A DNA stretch of 20,534 nt from the NCBI GenBank assembly GCA_034437575.1, contig DAOTTY010000150.1, positions 1 through 20,534 on the forward strand. Reading direction: 5' to 3'. Numbering within the stretch: position 1 is the first letter of the stretch; the number at the start of each line of letters is the position of its first letter. Origin of the DNA: DAOTTY01 sp034437575 (GTDB lineage Bacteria; Chloroflexota; Anaerolineae; Aggregatilineales; Phototrophicaceae). The notes beneath the pieces are model-generated. The model was not told where the DNA came from. It worked only from the letters and a program-made list of their open reading frames with translations, and made no database searches. This document shows, piece after piece, positions 14,801 to 20,534 of this stretch. A program made the translations under genes and the position numbers.

Positions 14801-15253
14801 GCCCTGCGCCGCATCCACGATGCAAGTGACCGGGGCGTGATTACCATCAGTGACCGGCACTCGCTGCGGCTGTTTAGCGTGCGGGCCATGACGACAGCCG
14901 GGCACCATCAAGCGGCGCTCAACCTGAGCAAAACGCTGGCGGCTGAACTCAAAAATGAAAACCCGGTTTTGTACGGGCGCAGCCTGCTGTGGGCCGGGGT
15001 CGCGCAGCAGGCGTTGGGCCAGCCCGAAGCGGCTGAGACGCTGCGCCACGCCCTGGAAATGGAGCAAAAGCACGCAGGCCGCGACCTGTGGCTGTGCCAA
15101 TATGCCTACAGCACCACCATTCCAGATGCCGCCACCGCCCAGGCCATCCGGCAGCAGGCCGACGCCGCCCTGCAAGCGGCGGTCAACAAGCTGCCACTCA
15201 GCCACCCCGCCGATGCTGTTCAACGCCTGCGAGTGCTGTTCCCACTCTGCTAG
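11873..15253 (+). CDS. Class III nucleotide cyclase-STAND ATPase-TPR protein with altered base-selecting residues
   Basis: The 1126-residue protein begins with a short helical region (about 1-60). A class III cyclase domain follows (about 68-255), then a STAND/AAA-type ATPase with P-loop GETGIGKS (305-312) and Walker B LLLVDNLQWAD (437-447), then a long TPR-rich helical C-terminus (about 700-1120). In the cyclase, metal ligands Asp77 and Asp121 and the transition-state pair Asn200/Arg204 are present at normal spacing. The Lys four residues before the second Asp is Gln117, and the Asp/Thr seven residues before the Asn is Phe193. Those two positions select adenine, so substrate or activity may differ. 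No DNA-binding helix-turn-helix is seen at the end. Translation is probably coupled to the kinase upstream (gap of 9 bp), and the next gene starts at the base after its stop. Confidence 0.9.
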   Translation: MTDQQSNIPRHIQARLDKISRAIDEIRERKGALTDPTYHQVIAALHNQRRQLQTDRFPNGSGSLEKEVRLVTVMFIDVVEATRIAVKLGDENWMGIMLGVHNRLSHIIQRWDGEIAQYLGDGILCYFGVHRSRGNDATRAVACALEIQQELNEYDTVVREEHPSIERFAGRIGISTGTAIVGPVGEAGNVAVFAIGRTTNFAARLQEKATAGGIAIDVETQLRVRSDFVIAPQKSLQFKGFEDEGPMAYYLVSGPKNRLITTFTTDRIADIPVPMFGRAGPFATLLEMLRHVGERGGFQAVTLYGETGIGKSRLLQEVAHSEVAGRFRLLRMIGHYERTDTAYSLLRDMIAAGCDIPANLNTAEAERRIKDYTSKMWRGKPGQAQSAAEIVGYLAGFGFANTPAVQSFHRSQLDHEAGVRHWVTVWLRGLAGERPILLLVDNLQWADAQSIRLLNTLYQDDGGPGGMALIAAARPEFKANPLAASFMAGATHTDYTLEPLDTIDTILIIRTVLKNVDDVPPDLTEVIVSRAQGNPMFVDEFLRMLFDTGVFERSDNPQRWRTNRLQYRSVKDTLPSGLQGVLQARLDDLPPPSKRVVQLGAVVGQTFWRSAVKRLTDTDTDTALGGILSDLVQRDILIHMPKSRLANDEEYTFRNALYHEVAYNMLPHEYRVNYHHQTAEWLAERISERPDMLGLLAEHYKHAQRPQDALQTYAEAATRQVTRNALTDAKRLIESGLAETKSVSRAAALPPASRLWLAQSQAAHAQRRYEEATAASETALRLMDELAADQMIPERVQASVTLANAHISLGNFDQAQTALEKTGNLLHGASGVNILGMRAVVMRSFGYLYWSCGDLTAARHHEQEALKAAETNGDPRVMATTLSMMGRISLDEGRFSDTLSYMRRVLDINRTVGRVVYQIADLYLMALAYYLLFQYEEALNMLDEAEQISSSVDFDMPLLAACRGLCDLGLGRNQDEALRRIHDASDRGVITISDRHSLRLFSVRAMTTAGHHQAALNLSKTLAAELKNENPVLYGRSLLWAGVAQQALGQPEAAETLRHALEMEQKHAGRDLWLCQYAYSTTIPDAATAQAIRQQADAALQAAVNKLPLSHPADAVQRLRVLFPLC

Positions 15254-15889
15254 ATGACTGCCCGCATCCTGACTGAGGGTAAGCCGCTGCGCCTGCTGCT
15301 GGTTCGGCACGGCGCAACCGACTGGAACGAGGCCGGGCGCTACCAGGGGCAGGCCGATGTACCGTTGAATGCGACCGGGCACCAGCAAGCGCGGCGGTTG
15401 GGCGCGGCCCTGGCCGATGTGCCGCTCACCGCCCTGTATACCAGTGACCTCCCCCGTACCTACCAAACGGCGCAGGCCATCGCCGCCCACCACGCGCTTA
15501 CCCCCCAGCCCGACGCCCGCCTGCGCGAACCACATTACGGCCAGTTCCAGGGATTGACCTACGCGCAAATGCAAGCCTTAAACGCGGCGGCCTTCCGGGC
15601 GTGGTACCCGTACCGGCACCGCCCACCCCCTGGCGGCGAACCCGTAACGGCAGTGGTTGCGCGTATCAACGCTTTCCTGACGGACATCACCCGCCAGCCC
15701 CCCGGCGCGACGGTTGCCGCCGTCAGTCATGGGGAACTGCTGCAAACGCTGTTGTGTGTGGGGTTGGGCCGCCCCCTGGCGGACTACCGCACCTTTGAGA
15801 TGGGCAATGCGTCCGTCAGTGAGGTGGCGATCACGCAGGCCGGGGTGACGCTGGTTCGCGTGAACGACCGGCGTCACCTTGCGGAGTAG
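15254..15889 (+). CDS. Histidine phosphatase family protein (phosphoglycerate mutase-like)
   Basis: The 211-residue protein carries the branch-2H phosphatase core: LLLVRHGATDWNE with phospho-acceptor His19, Arg18 and Arg68 (SDLPRT), probable acid Glu92 (LREPHYGQFQG), and second His159 (AVSHGELL). The length is normal. The family includes cofactor-dependent mutases, alpha-ribazole phosphatase and broad phosphatases acting on small phosphoesters; the sequence does not decide between them. Its ATG directly abuts the cyclase stop (TAGATG), so it is the third gene of the kinase-cyclase operon and is probably translationally coupled. It could act on a product of that system, but this is inference from position. 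Its stop is 4 bp from the stop of the convergent PBP gene. Confidence 0.9.
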   Translation: MTARILTEGKPLRLLLVRHGATDWNEAGRYQGQADVPLNATGHQQARRLGAALADVPLTALYTSDLPRTYQTAQAIAAHHALTPQPDARLREPHYGQFQGLTYAQMQALNAAAFRAWYPYRHRPPPGGEPVTAVVARINAFLTDITRQPPGATVAAVSHGELLQTLLCVGLGRPLADYRTFEMGNASVSEVAITQAGVTLVRVNDRRHLAE

Positions 15890-15893
15890 CCAC

Positions 15894-18800
15894 TTAGGGG
15901 CTGAAGTCCTGCTGCGTGTCCTCAAACGGGATGGGGCTGGCCTCGTTCGGGATGGGGGTGGGCAGGCTGCCGTTGCCGGGTGAGGTCGGGACCATAATCG
16001 GCGGGGACGTGGGCACTGGCGGCACCGTGGGCGACGGCGTGAATGTCGGTGTGGGGGTCGGCTCTGGTTTGTCCAGGTTGACCTGTACGGTGCGATAGGC
16101 ATAGCCGCCGTTTTGCCCGTTAATGGCCAGCCGCACGATGTAGCTGCCGTCATTGAAGCCGCCAGCGTCCCAGGTGCCTAGCTGTGGCCCGCTGGGCACC
16201 TGCTGGAACGGCCCATCTACGATGACAAAGTTATTGGGCGCGTTGGCATCGGCCACCTGAATATCGTAGCTAGAGAAGTTTTGGCCCCCGTTGATGCTGC
16301 CCTGAATCGGGATTTGCACCTGATTGATGGTTTGGCCCTGGGTGGGGCTGTTAAGCGATGCCTGCAAGATAGACACGCCCGTGTTGCCACACGTTTGCTG
16401 TGGGGCGTTAACGACGGGCAGTTGCAGCCCGATGCGCTGGGCGAACTGCTGGCCGTTGGGGTTGCTGTTCAGCCAGGCCAGCGCCGTCTGATCATCGATA
16501 TTGGCCGCCAGCAGCGTTTCCGGGTTATCCGGGCACAGGCTCTGGTCGTACAGGCCCCGCGTCCAACTGTCGATGGTGACCTCGGTCACAAAGCCCTGCG
16601 TGGCCGGGGGCGGCGGGCGGTTGTTGACGAACAGTTCCACTTCAACCGGGCCAGGGCACGGGATGGCCGGGTCCGTCGCGGTACCGGTGGTGGTGCAGTA
16701 CTGCTGCTGGCGCACCCCGGTGACGTTGGTGAACGGCCCTGGCGATTCGATGTTGGCCAGGGCGCTGTCCATCACCTCTCGCCACAACGGGGCCGCAGCG
16801 ATAGCCGCACTATCAACGGAGGTGGACTGGTTTTGCTCGATGGTGCCCAGCCACACGCCAACGGCGATGTTATTGGTGTAACCTATCGTCCACAGGTCAG
16901 ACGCCTCGTTGCTGGTGCCAGACTTGGCCGCGACGGTGTCTTCCGGGTAGCCGCTGCCCAACAGGTTGTTCACGCCGAACTGCGGCTGGCGGGCCACATC
17001 GTCGGACATGATGTCCTGCATCAGGTAGGCGACGGGCGCGGGCACGGCCTGGGTGCTTGCTTCCCGCTGGAAGGGAACCGGGTTGCCGTCGGCGTCTTCG
17101 ACGCGCTCAATCGCGTACAGCGGGGCCAAAGCGCCGTCGTTGGCCAGCGTGCCGTAGGCTTCCATCATGTCGAACAGGCGCACTTCCGTCGCGCCCAAAC
17201 CCGACGCCAGCGTGAACTGAGCGCCATCTGGAAAGCGAATGCCCATCGCGGTTGCCGCCTGCCGGAAGCGGGCCTCGCCCACAAAGGCGTAAGCCTTTAC
17301 TGCTGGCACATTGAGGCTTTGTTGCAGGGCCTCACGGGCAGAAACAGGCCCCCGGTAGCGCCCGTCGAAGTTGGTAATCAGGGTGCCGTCAGGATAGGTG
17401 GTGGGCACATCCCACAGGACGGTGGCCGGGGTGTAATACCCCTGTACGTTCTGGTCTGTTTCGATACCCGTCAGGGCCGTTGCGTAGGTAATCGGTTTGA
17501 TGGCCGACCCCGGCTGCTGGTAAGTGAGCGCGTAGTTGATTTGCCCGTTAGACGCCTCGTCGTAGAAATCCGGGCTGCCCACCATCGCCTGAATTGCGCC
17601 CGTGCGCGGGTCGGTCACCATGACGGTACCCGTTTGCACACCCTGCAAGCCCAGGCTATCGACCGCGTCTTCCAGGGCGGTTTGCGCGGCCCCCTGAAGG
17701 CGCGGGTTAAGGGTGGTGTACACGCGCAGGCCGCGCCGAAAGATTTCCTCCTGCGTAAACGTCTGCTGCAAGCGTTCTTGCACAAACACGACAAAGTGCG
17801 GATAGACAAACTCGTTGTCACGCGGCCTGAAGTCGGTTAGCTGAATTTGCGCGATTTGCGAGGCGGCGACGTTACGCAGCGTTTCATCGGTGATGCACAG
17901 TGCCGATGCCTGATTGGGCACGTTGACGCAGCCGTTGCCGTTGGCCTCGGTCATGCGGTTAAGGACGGCCCGCATCCGTTCGATGGCGGCATCTTTGTTG
18001 GTAACCGGGTCGAACTCTGCCGGGCGGCTGATGAGGCCCGCAATCATGGCACTTTCGGCCAGTTCCAGGTTATTAGCGGGCTTATCAAAGTAGAACTGGG
18101 CGGCGGCTTCGACGCCATATTGCAAGTTACCAAAGTAGATATTGTTGAGGTACGCTTCCAGAATTTCTTCTTTGCTGTAACGGCGGCTAAGTTCTGACGC
18201 GACGATGATCTCGTTGAGCTTGCGGTCACCCTCGTCCTCAAACGTGAAGTCGTCCAGCACGATGCTGCGGGCCACCTGCTGGGTGATGGTGCTGCCCCCG
18301 CTCACAATATTTTGGCCGAGGATGTTTTGGAGGAAGGCGCGGCCAATCGCAATCACGTCGAAGCCGGGGTCCTGGAAGAAGCGCTCGTTTTCCTGGCTGA
18401 CGGTGGCATGAATCATAAACGGCGAGACTTCTGTCAGCGGCACCGAAATGCGGGCACCGCCGTCTTCGCTTTGTAGTTCGGCAATCTCGTTGCCCGCCGC
18501 ATCATAAAAAATCACCGTCTGGAAGTCCGCCGCACCAGCGGCAAGGTCCAGCGTGTCTAACTGGGCGGCCCAGCGCTCGCTGATGTTCTGATACCACAGC
18601 GTAAAGCCGCCCACAATCGCGGCGGCACTAATCAGCAGGATGCCCACCAGCACCGCTGCCGTTGCCAGCACGGTCGTGGTGATGCTGCGGCGCTGCTCGC
18701 GCTCGGCGCGGTCTACCACGCTCAGGTCTTCATATTCTTCTTCAGCACCGACGGGCTGATAATCTTCCTCAATAGGCTGTTCAACGCCCACATTTACCGC

Positions 18801-20255
18801 GTTCATGTTGGCAACGGTGGGGTCGTTGTAGCCCAGCGAATCCTGATAGGCGGCGTCTCCCACCATCGTTTGGGCCGGGTCGTTGGGGTCAACCGGCTTC
18901 GGCGGGATGTAGTCGGTTTGCGGGGACTGCCCGGCGGTGCTGAACGGGTCGTCTGGCGCGGTGTAACCGTCGTCGCCGTCAAAGGCGGGTAGGCCACCAC
19001 TGAGTTGACCGCTGTATTCTACCGGGCCGAAGTTACCCGTTTCTGTGGGTACAGCGCCTGCCCGTGGTGCCGCAGATGGCTGCACAGGGGGTGTGTCTAC
19101 AAGCCACTGGCCGGTGCCCTGGTCATAGCGATACCAGATTTCGGTATCCACGCCCATCATCCACCAGTTGTTGTCGTTGTCCAGCACCATCAGTTCGCGT
19201 AACTGGCTTTCAAACTGCTCTGGCGGGATCAACCCGGTATCGCGCTGCTGGCGCAGTTCGCGCACTTGCTGTTCGGTGTTGCTAAACTGCTGCGCGAGCC
19301 GATCTAGCTGCGGGTCTGTCGGGGCACCGTAGGCGGGCGTGTCGCCCAGGGCCTGCGTTTGGCCGGTGTCGTCGCCTTGCAGTTCGGCAAGCTGGGTAGC
19401 ATAGTCAAAGCTGTCTGCCGTCTGCTCATCCACCCGGACGGGCGGCTGGCCCTGGCTGTAGTCCAGCGTACCGGTGCCAGCCGCGCCGTCTTGCAGCGCG
19501 GCAAGCTGGGCGGCATAGTCAAAGCTGCCGGGTGCCTGGGCTGTGTTTCCTTCTGGTGCGAGGCCCAACGCGGCCCGCTCTGCCGGGGACAGGGTTTCGA
19601 GGTCGGTGGTGTCTTGCTCATCAGCCGCTTCAACGTCAGCTTTGCGGGCAATACCCTGCTCAATCGCGCCTTCGGGTTGTTCGTCGGCCAGGCTTTGCAG
19701 CGCCAGCAGTTCGCTCATGCCGAAGGCGTCGTCTTCGTCGTCGTCGAGGTCGGCCAGCGCGTCAGCTAAGGCGGCATCATCCATGTCGAGTTCGGCAGTG
19801 TCGGGTTCGTCTGCTTCCGCCGCTGCTTCCGCCGCTTCGATGGCCGCAAACACATCGTCTTCCGGGCGCGGGGCGCGGGTGTCCTCTAGCGTGAGGTCTT
19901 CCGGGCGCGGCTCAGCGGCGATGGGTGGCGTTTCCGTAAAGGTCAGGTCTTCTGGGCGTGGCTCAGCAGGCGTGTAGATGGCCGTGTCTTCGGGCGCAGC
20001 GGCTTGTGTTTCGGGGCGCGGTTCCGGCACGATGTCTTCGGGGCGCGGCGCGGACGGTGCCGGGCGGGCGGTGGTATCGGTGCGGCGGGGCAGCCGCCAG
20101 CCACCCGTGCGGGCCGGGGTGTCGGTCAGGTTAGCGGGCAGGGTGGGCAAACGGAAGCGCTTACGCTTGACCGGGGTGGGCGTGGCCTGTTCGTGCCATG
20201 CGTCGGGGTCTGCTGGTGGACGCCAGCCGTTCGTCTGTTTGGGTTCATCTGCCAT
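15894..20255 (-). CDS. Class A penicillin-binding protein with large cytoplasmic N-terminal extension
   Basis: The 1453-residue bifunctional peptidoglycan synthase has a cytoplasmic region at 1-525, one transmembrane helix (about 527-553), a GT51 glycosyltransferase (about 600-770), a transpeptidase (about 870-1170), a beta-rich domain (about 1295-1395) and a Thr/Pro tail. GT51 shows Glu622 in ENERFF and GGSTITQQ (653-660). The transpeptidase shows Ser917-x-x-Lys920, SLN (980-982) and KSGT (1111-1114). Cys776/787 and Cys1187/1200 suggest disulfides. The cytoplasmic part is unusual: five PRPED/PRPET motifs (71-133), acidic stretches, two SFDYAxQLAxLQ repeats (244-255, 282-293), a helical pair (about 314-356) and a Trp-rich module (363-390). 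The ATG at 20255 has AGAGG upstream and a TATAAT at 20306-20311. The extracellular part polymerises and cross-links the wall. Confidence 0.95.
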   Translation of the reverse strand: MADEPKQTNGWRPPADPDAWHEQATPTPVKRKRFRLPTLPANLTDTPARTGGWRLPRRTDTTARPAPSAPRPEDIVPEPRPETQAAAPEDTAIYTPAEPRPEDLTFTETPPIAAEPRPEDLTLEDTRAPRPEDDVFAAIEAAEAAAEADEPDTAELDMDDAALADALADLDDDEDDAFGMSELLALQSLADEQPEGAIEQGIARKADVEAADEQDTTDLETLSPAERAALGLAPEGNTAQAPGSFDYAAQLAALQDGAAGTGTLDYSQGQPPVRVDEQTADSFDYATQLAELQGDDTGQTQALGDTPAYGAPTDPQLDRLAQQFSNTEQQVRELRQQRDTGLIPPEQFESQLRELMVLDNDNNWWMMGVDTEIWYRYDQGTGQWLVDTPPVQPSAAPRAGAVPTETGNFGPVEYSGQLSGGLPAFDGDDGYTAPDDPFSTAGQSPQTDYIPPKPVDPNDPAQTMVGDAAYQDSLGYNDPTVANMNAVNVGVEQPIEEDYQPVGAEEEYEDLSVVDRAEREQRRSITTTVLATAAVLVGILLISAAAIVGGFTLWYQNISERWAAQLDTLDLAAGAADFQTVIFYDAAGNEIAELQSEDGGARISVPLTEVSPFMIHATVSQENERFFQDPGFDVIAIGRAFLQNILGQNIVSGGSTITQQVARSIVLDDFTFEDEGDRKLNEIIVASELSRRYSKEEILEAYLNNIYFGNLQYGVEAAAQFYFDKPANNLELAESAMIAGLISRPAEFDPVTNKDAAIERMRAVLNRMTEANGNGCVNVPNQASALCITDETLRNVAASQIAQIQLTDFRPRDNEFVYPHFVVFVQERLQQTFTQEEIFRRGLRVYTTLNPRLQGAAQTALEDAVDSLGLQGVQTGTVMVTDPRTGAIQAMVGSPDFYDEASNGQINYALTYQQPGSAIKPITYATALTGIETDQNVQGYYTPATVLWDVPTTYPDGTLITNFDGRYRGPVSAREALQQSLNVPAVKAYAFVGEARFRQAATAMGIRFPDGAQFTLASGLGATEVRLFDMMEAYGTLANDGALAPLYAIERVEDADGNPVPFQREASTQAVPAPVAYLMQDIMSDDVARQPQFGVNNLLGSGYPEDTVAAKSGTSNEASDLWTIGYTNNIAVGVWLGTIEQNQSTSVDSAAIAAAPLWREVMDSALANIESPGPFTNVTGVRQQQYCTTTGTATDPAIPCPGPVEVELFVNNRPPPPATQGFVTEVTIDSWTRGLYDQSLCPDNPETLLAANIDDQTALAWLNSNPNGQQFAQRIGLQLPVVNAPQQTCGNTGVSILQASLNSPTQGQTINQVQIPIQGSINGGQNFSSYDIQVADANAPNNFVIVDGPFQQVPSGPQLGTWDAGGFNDGSYIVRLAINGQNGGYAYRTVQVNLDKPEPTPTPTFTPSPTVPPVPTSPPIMVPTSPGNGSLPTPIPNEASPIPFEDTQQDFSP

Positions 20256-20305
20256 GAGCGCGGTAGCCTCTTGCTGCGTTAGAAATCTCTGACGGTAACG
20301 CCCAC

Positions 20306-20311
20306 ATTATA
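20306..20311 (-). promoter_or_regulatory. -10 box (TATAAT) for the class A PBP gene
   Basis: The minus strand carries GTGTATAATG at 20314-20305, the same 10-mer as upstream of the gene at 2754-3320. It lies about 50 bp before the PBP ATG. No -35 is convincing. Confidence 0.5.
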
Positions 20312-20340
20312 CACAATTCTGACAAACCCGGCACACATAG

Positions 20341-20357
20341 TAGGGCTTTTGCAAAGT
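20341..20357 (+). repeat. Dispersed 17-mer TAGGGCTTTTGCAAAGT, copy 2
   Basis: It differs from the copy at 5115-5131 by one base. Here it is followed within 60 bp by AAAAGGTAACGACTCAGC (20404-20421), the counterpart of the motif at 9040-9057, and then by a run of palindromes. Confidence 0.5.
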
Positions 20358-20433
20358 TGCATGGCTGATGATTGGGCGCTGCTCAAACCCGTCACTTTTT
20401 GAAAAAAGGTAACGACTCAGCTTGCCCCCACCC

Positions 20434-20479
20434 CGGCGCTAAAGCGCCACCCTTCCCCCACTATCGCCGCTACGCGGCG
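20434..20479. repeat. Short GC-rich palindromes next to repeat copy 2
   Basis: GGCGCTAAAGCGCC (near 20436-20450) and CGCCGCTACGCGGCG (near 20465-20479) are perfect small hairpins. They lie directly before the GAGGGAGGGG repeat. The whole 20315-20534 stretch shows no gene. Confidence 0.55.
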
Positions 20480-20480
20480 G

Positions 20481-20534
20481 GAGGGAGGGGTTTGTGCCGC
20501 CTTCGGCGGTGTTCCCCTTCCCTCATTTTGGGGG
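20481..20534. repeat. Dispersed palindromic intergenic repeat, copy 2
   Basis: The repeat runs from GAGGGAGGGGTTTG to CCCTCATTTTGGGG at the window edge. It matches 3525-3576 apart from a few bases, including the inner GCCGCC/GGCGG hairpin. The element may continue beyond the window. Confidence 0.75.

Noticed and set aside
11873..15253. MalT/LuxR-type transcription activator
   Set aside because: The STAND-TPR layout is similar, but the C-terminus continues as TPR-like helices to the end with no LuxR helix-turn-helix.
14588..15574. Open frame of about 328 codons on the minus strand across the TPR region and phosphatase
   Set aside because: It is antisense to two supported genes and has no domain; typical high-GC shadow.
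11873..15889. Pycsar/CBASS-like or Avs-like defence system
   Set aside because: A cyclase and a STAND ATPase are present, but there is no adjacent effector such as a nuclease, TIR or membrane protein, and the kinase and phosphatase partners point to signalling. The altered base pocket is reported, but defence is not claimed.
16281..17840. Long open frame of about 519 codons on the plus strand
   Set aside because: It lies antisense inside the class A PBP, whose catalytic motifs are intact. Its own translation is rich in His, Arg and Gly with no domain, as expected for a GC-rich shadow frame.

Overview
The window is GC-rich (roughly 60% by eye) bacterial chromosome. Several traits suggest a member of the phylum Chloroflexota, class Anaerolineae. 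These are extracytoplasmic stalks rich in Thr-Pro repeats, a class III cyclase fused to a STAND ATPase and TPRs, a degenerate zf-HC2-like small protein, and a class A PBP with a long acidic cytoplasmic tail. The assignment is inferred from protein style; there is no rRNA marker. No phage, plasmid, CRISPR or intact IS gene is visible.

Layout. 1-151 (-) is the N-terminus of an acidic, Pro-rich protein cut by the window edge. 393-2714 (+) is a secreted S41 peptidase. 2754-3320 (-) is a two-helix membrane protein. 3321-3653 is a gap with hairpin repeats. 3654-4166 (+) is moaB. 4225-4689 (-) is a secreted hypothetical and 4831-5079 (+) a YtxH-like membrane protein. 5080-5210 holds two strong hairpins and a dispersed 17-mer. 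7462-5211 (-) is a probable three-gene operon: two paralogous single-pass proteins with Pro/Thr stalks, then an M42 aminopeptidase coupled through an ATGA overlap. 8932-7591 (-) is a small Cys-containing protein followed by thioredoxin reductase, ending at a clear intrinsic terminator. 9150-10157 (+) is a second M42 aminopeptidase. 10283-15889 (+) is a tight three-gene signalling operon: GAF-PAS histidine kinase, cyclase-STAND-TPR protein, histidine phosphatase. 20255-15894 (-) is a 1453-residue class A PBP. 20256-20534 carries its promoter and a pile-up of palindromic repeats shared with other gaps in the window.

How the parts fit. Much of the content concerns the cell envelope (PBP, S41 peptidase, stalk proteins, membrane proteins) or peptide turnover (two M42 enzymes). 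The most unusual parts are the signalling operon and the PBP. In the operon, the cyclase keeps its metal and transition-state residues, but both base-selecting positions are changed (Q117, F193) and no response regulator accompanies the kinase. The PBP has about 525 cytoplasmic residues, including five PRPED/PRPET motifs, a duplicated SFDYAxQLAxLQ motif and a helix plus Trp-rich module.
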